Below, in pieces: positions 63,143-64,000 of a stretch of DNA of 64,000 nt. The number at the start of each line of letters is the position of its first letter. Position 1 is the stretch's first letter. Under the pieces are notes generated by a model, which worked only from the letters and a program-made list of their open reading frames with translations, was not told the DNA's origin and did not search any database. The DNA is taken from positions 62,001 to 126,000 of the forward strand of contig CACYWP010000002.1 of the NCBI GenBank assembly GCA_902778135.1, read 5' to 3'. The DNA comes from an uncultured Coriobacteriaceae bacterium. GTDB lineage: Bacteria; Actinomycetota; Coriobacteriia; Coriobacteriales; Atopobiaceae. A program made the position numbers and the translations under genes.

Positions 63143-64000
63143 ATGAACCTGAAGTATCTCAACGCACGATATGCCTTGGCCAACATAGGTTTCATGCTGC
63201 TGATCTCCGGCTCGCTGGGCTTTGCCTACAACTACCTCAGCCAGAGCGGCTTCGCGTCGGGCACCATCGGCACGGTAATGTCCATCGTCTCGCTGGCTGG
63301 CGTCTTCATCGGGCCCGCCGCCGGCGACATCGTCGACCGTTCCGAGAAGATCACGCAGAAGCGCTTCATCACCGGCGCCATGATTCTGGTGGCCTGCCTC
63401 TCCGCGCTGCTTTTGGTCATTCCCGCCGGTTCGTTCCTCATCCTGCCGGTGATCATCGTCGCCTTCGCCTCCTCCACGGTGGGCATGCCGCTGCTCAACG
63501 GCATGGCCTTCGTCTACCAGAAGGCGGGCGGGGTCATCAACTATGGCCTATGTCGCGGCATCGGATCCGCCGCCTACGCCGTCGGCTCAAACATCGTCGG
63601 CAGGCTCTGGGGTACCTTCGGGCGCAACACGCTGCCCATCTGGGTCATCATGGGCGCCATGCTGACCATCGTGGCCATCAACATCATGCCGAACCCACCC
63701 AAGCAGGCTCCCGAGAGCAAGGCCGCTACCGATGGCGCGGTCGAGCAGGGCGAGTCCATCTCCGTGCTGCAGTTCTTCGGCAAGTACCCCAAGACCATCG
63801 TGGTCATACTCGCACTGGTGCTGCTGTACTTCTGCCACAACGTCTTCAACACCTACCTTGGCGCCGTCCTCGGCGACATCATGAAGGGCAGCACCGACGA
63901 GCAGATTGCGGCCGTGCAGGGCAACGCCCTATTCATCCAGGCCATGGTGGAGCTGCCCACGATGTTCGGGTTCATGCTCATACTCAAGAAGCTCACGGTC
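63143..64000 (+). CDS. MFS transporter, N-terminal part (runs off the window)
   Basis: 286 codons are open to the window edge. ATG at 63143 follows GGGGAGGG. Six hydrophobic segments fill residues ~10-185 (NIGFMLLISGSLGFAYN, TVMSIVSLAGVFIGPAAG, FITGAMILVACLSALLLVI and others), then a charged central loop (PNPPKQAPESKAATDGAVEQGE) and the start of the second half (TIVVILALVLLYFCHNVFNTYLG). This is the 6+6 layout of the major facilitator superfamily; GDIVDRSEK sits where the loop 2-3 motif is expected. It resembles LacY/nucleoside-symporter-like members, but the substrate is unknown. Confidence 0.85.
   Translation, partial: MNLKYLNARYALANIGFMLLISGSLGFAYNYLSQSGFASGTIGTVMSIVSLAGVFIGPAAGDIVDRSEKITQKRFITGAMILVACLSALLLVIPAGSFLILPVIIVAFASSTVGMPLLNGMAFVYQKAGGVINYGLCRGIGSAAYAVGSNIVGRLWGTFGRNTLPIWVIMGAMLTIVAINIMPNPPKQAPESKAATDGAVEQGESISVLQFFGKYPKTIVVILALVLLYFCHNVFNTYLGAVLGDIMKGSTDEQIAAVQGNALFIQAMVELPTMFGFMLILKKLTV

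Overview
This 64 kb window is GC-rich core chromosome. It most resembles a Coriobacteriia actinobacterium of the Olsenella/Atopobium group; that placement is inferred from the high GC, the protein families and gene orders that mix Firmicutes-like blocks (ftsK-rodZ-pgsA-cinA-recA-rny-spoVS-miaB) with actinobacterial ones (lexA - LysM gene - nrdR; pgsA2 ... garA-ftsR). No rRNA, CRISPR array, phage or insertion sequence was seen. There is one tRNA gene (Asn, GTT).

Left part, rightward genes (1-26.8 kb). The order is dnaJ (3' end), mtaB, phoH, ybeY, dgkA, era, recO; a 390-base non-coding stretch with a long inverted repeat; rpsO and pnp; rnj; then ftsK, rodZ, yajQ, rimO, pgsA, cinA, recA, recX; then rny, an unassigned GHKL ATPase gene, spoVS, miaB, miaA and hflX. 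Most neighbours overlap by a few bases, so these are tightly coupled operons for RNA maturation and decay, tRNA thiomethylation, cell-envelope growth and recombination.

Middle (26.8-45.4 kb). A divergent SOS locus has lexA plus a membrane acyltransferase gene leftward, and a LysM cell-division-inhibitor candidate, nrdR and dut rightward. trxB follows. The rest is leftward: a frameshifted flavoprotein gene, a ClC transporter, an NlpC/P60 hydrolase, apt, ftsR, garA, ridA, a GcvT-like protein, dacA, a second pgsA-like gene, a GH32 fructosidase with a LacI-type operator, a PP2C-like protein, a small protein and dinB. LexA boxes are visible at recA, at lexA/LysM and at dinB.

Right part (45.5-64 kb), leftward apart from the last gene. 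It holds a polysaccharide-export cluster (ABC permease, ABC ATPase, glycosyltransferase) and tRNA-Asn. Next is one closely packed informational block, rimP-nusA-infB-rbfA-nrnA-truB-ribF-dnaG-rpoD, starting at a promoter with a terminator-like hairpin in its leader and ending at a terminator after rpoD. Then come leuS and, rightward, the 5' part of an MFS transporter gene that runs off the window.

Most of the window is ordinary housekeeping. The observations most worth following are the hairpin in the rimP-nusA leader, a Cys/His tail on NusA, an Ig-like N-terminal extension on the export ATPase, the GHKL gene between rny and spoVS, the shared LexA control region of lexA and the LysM gene, and the structured intergenic element upstream of rpsO.
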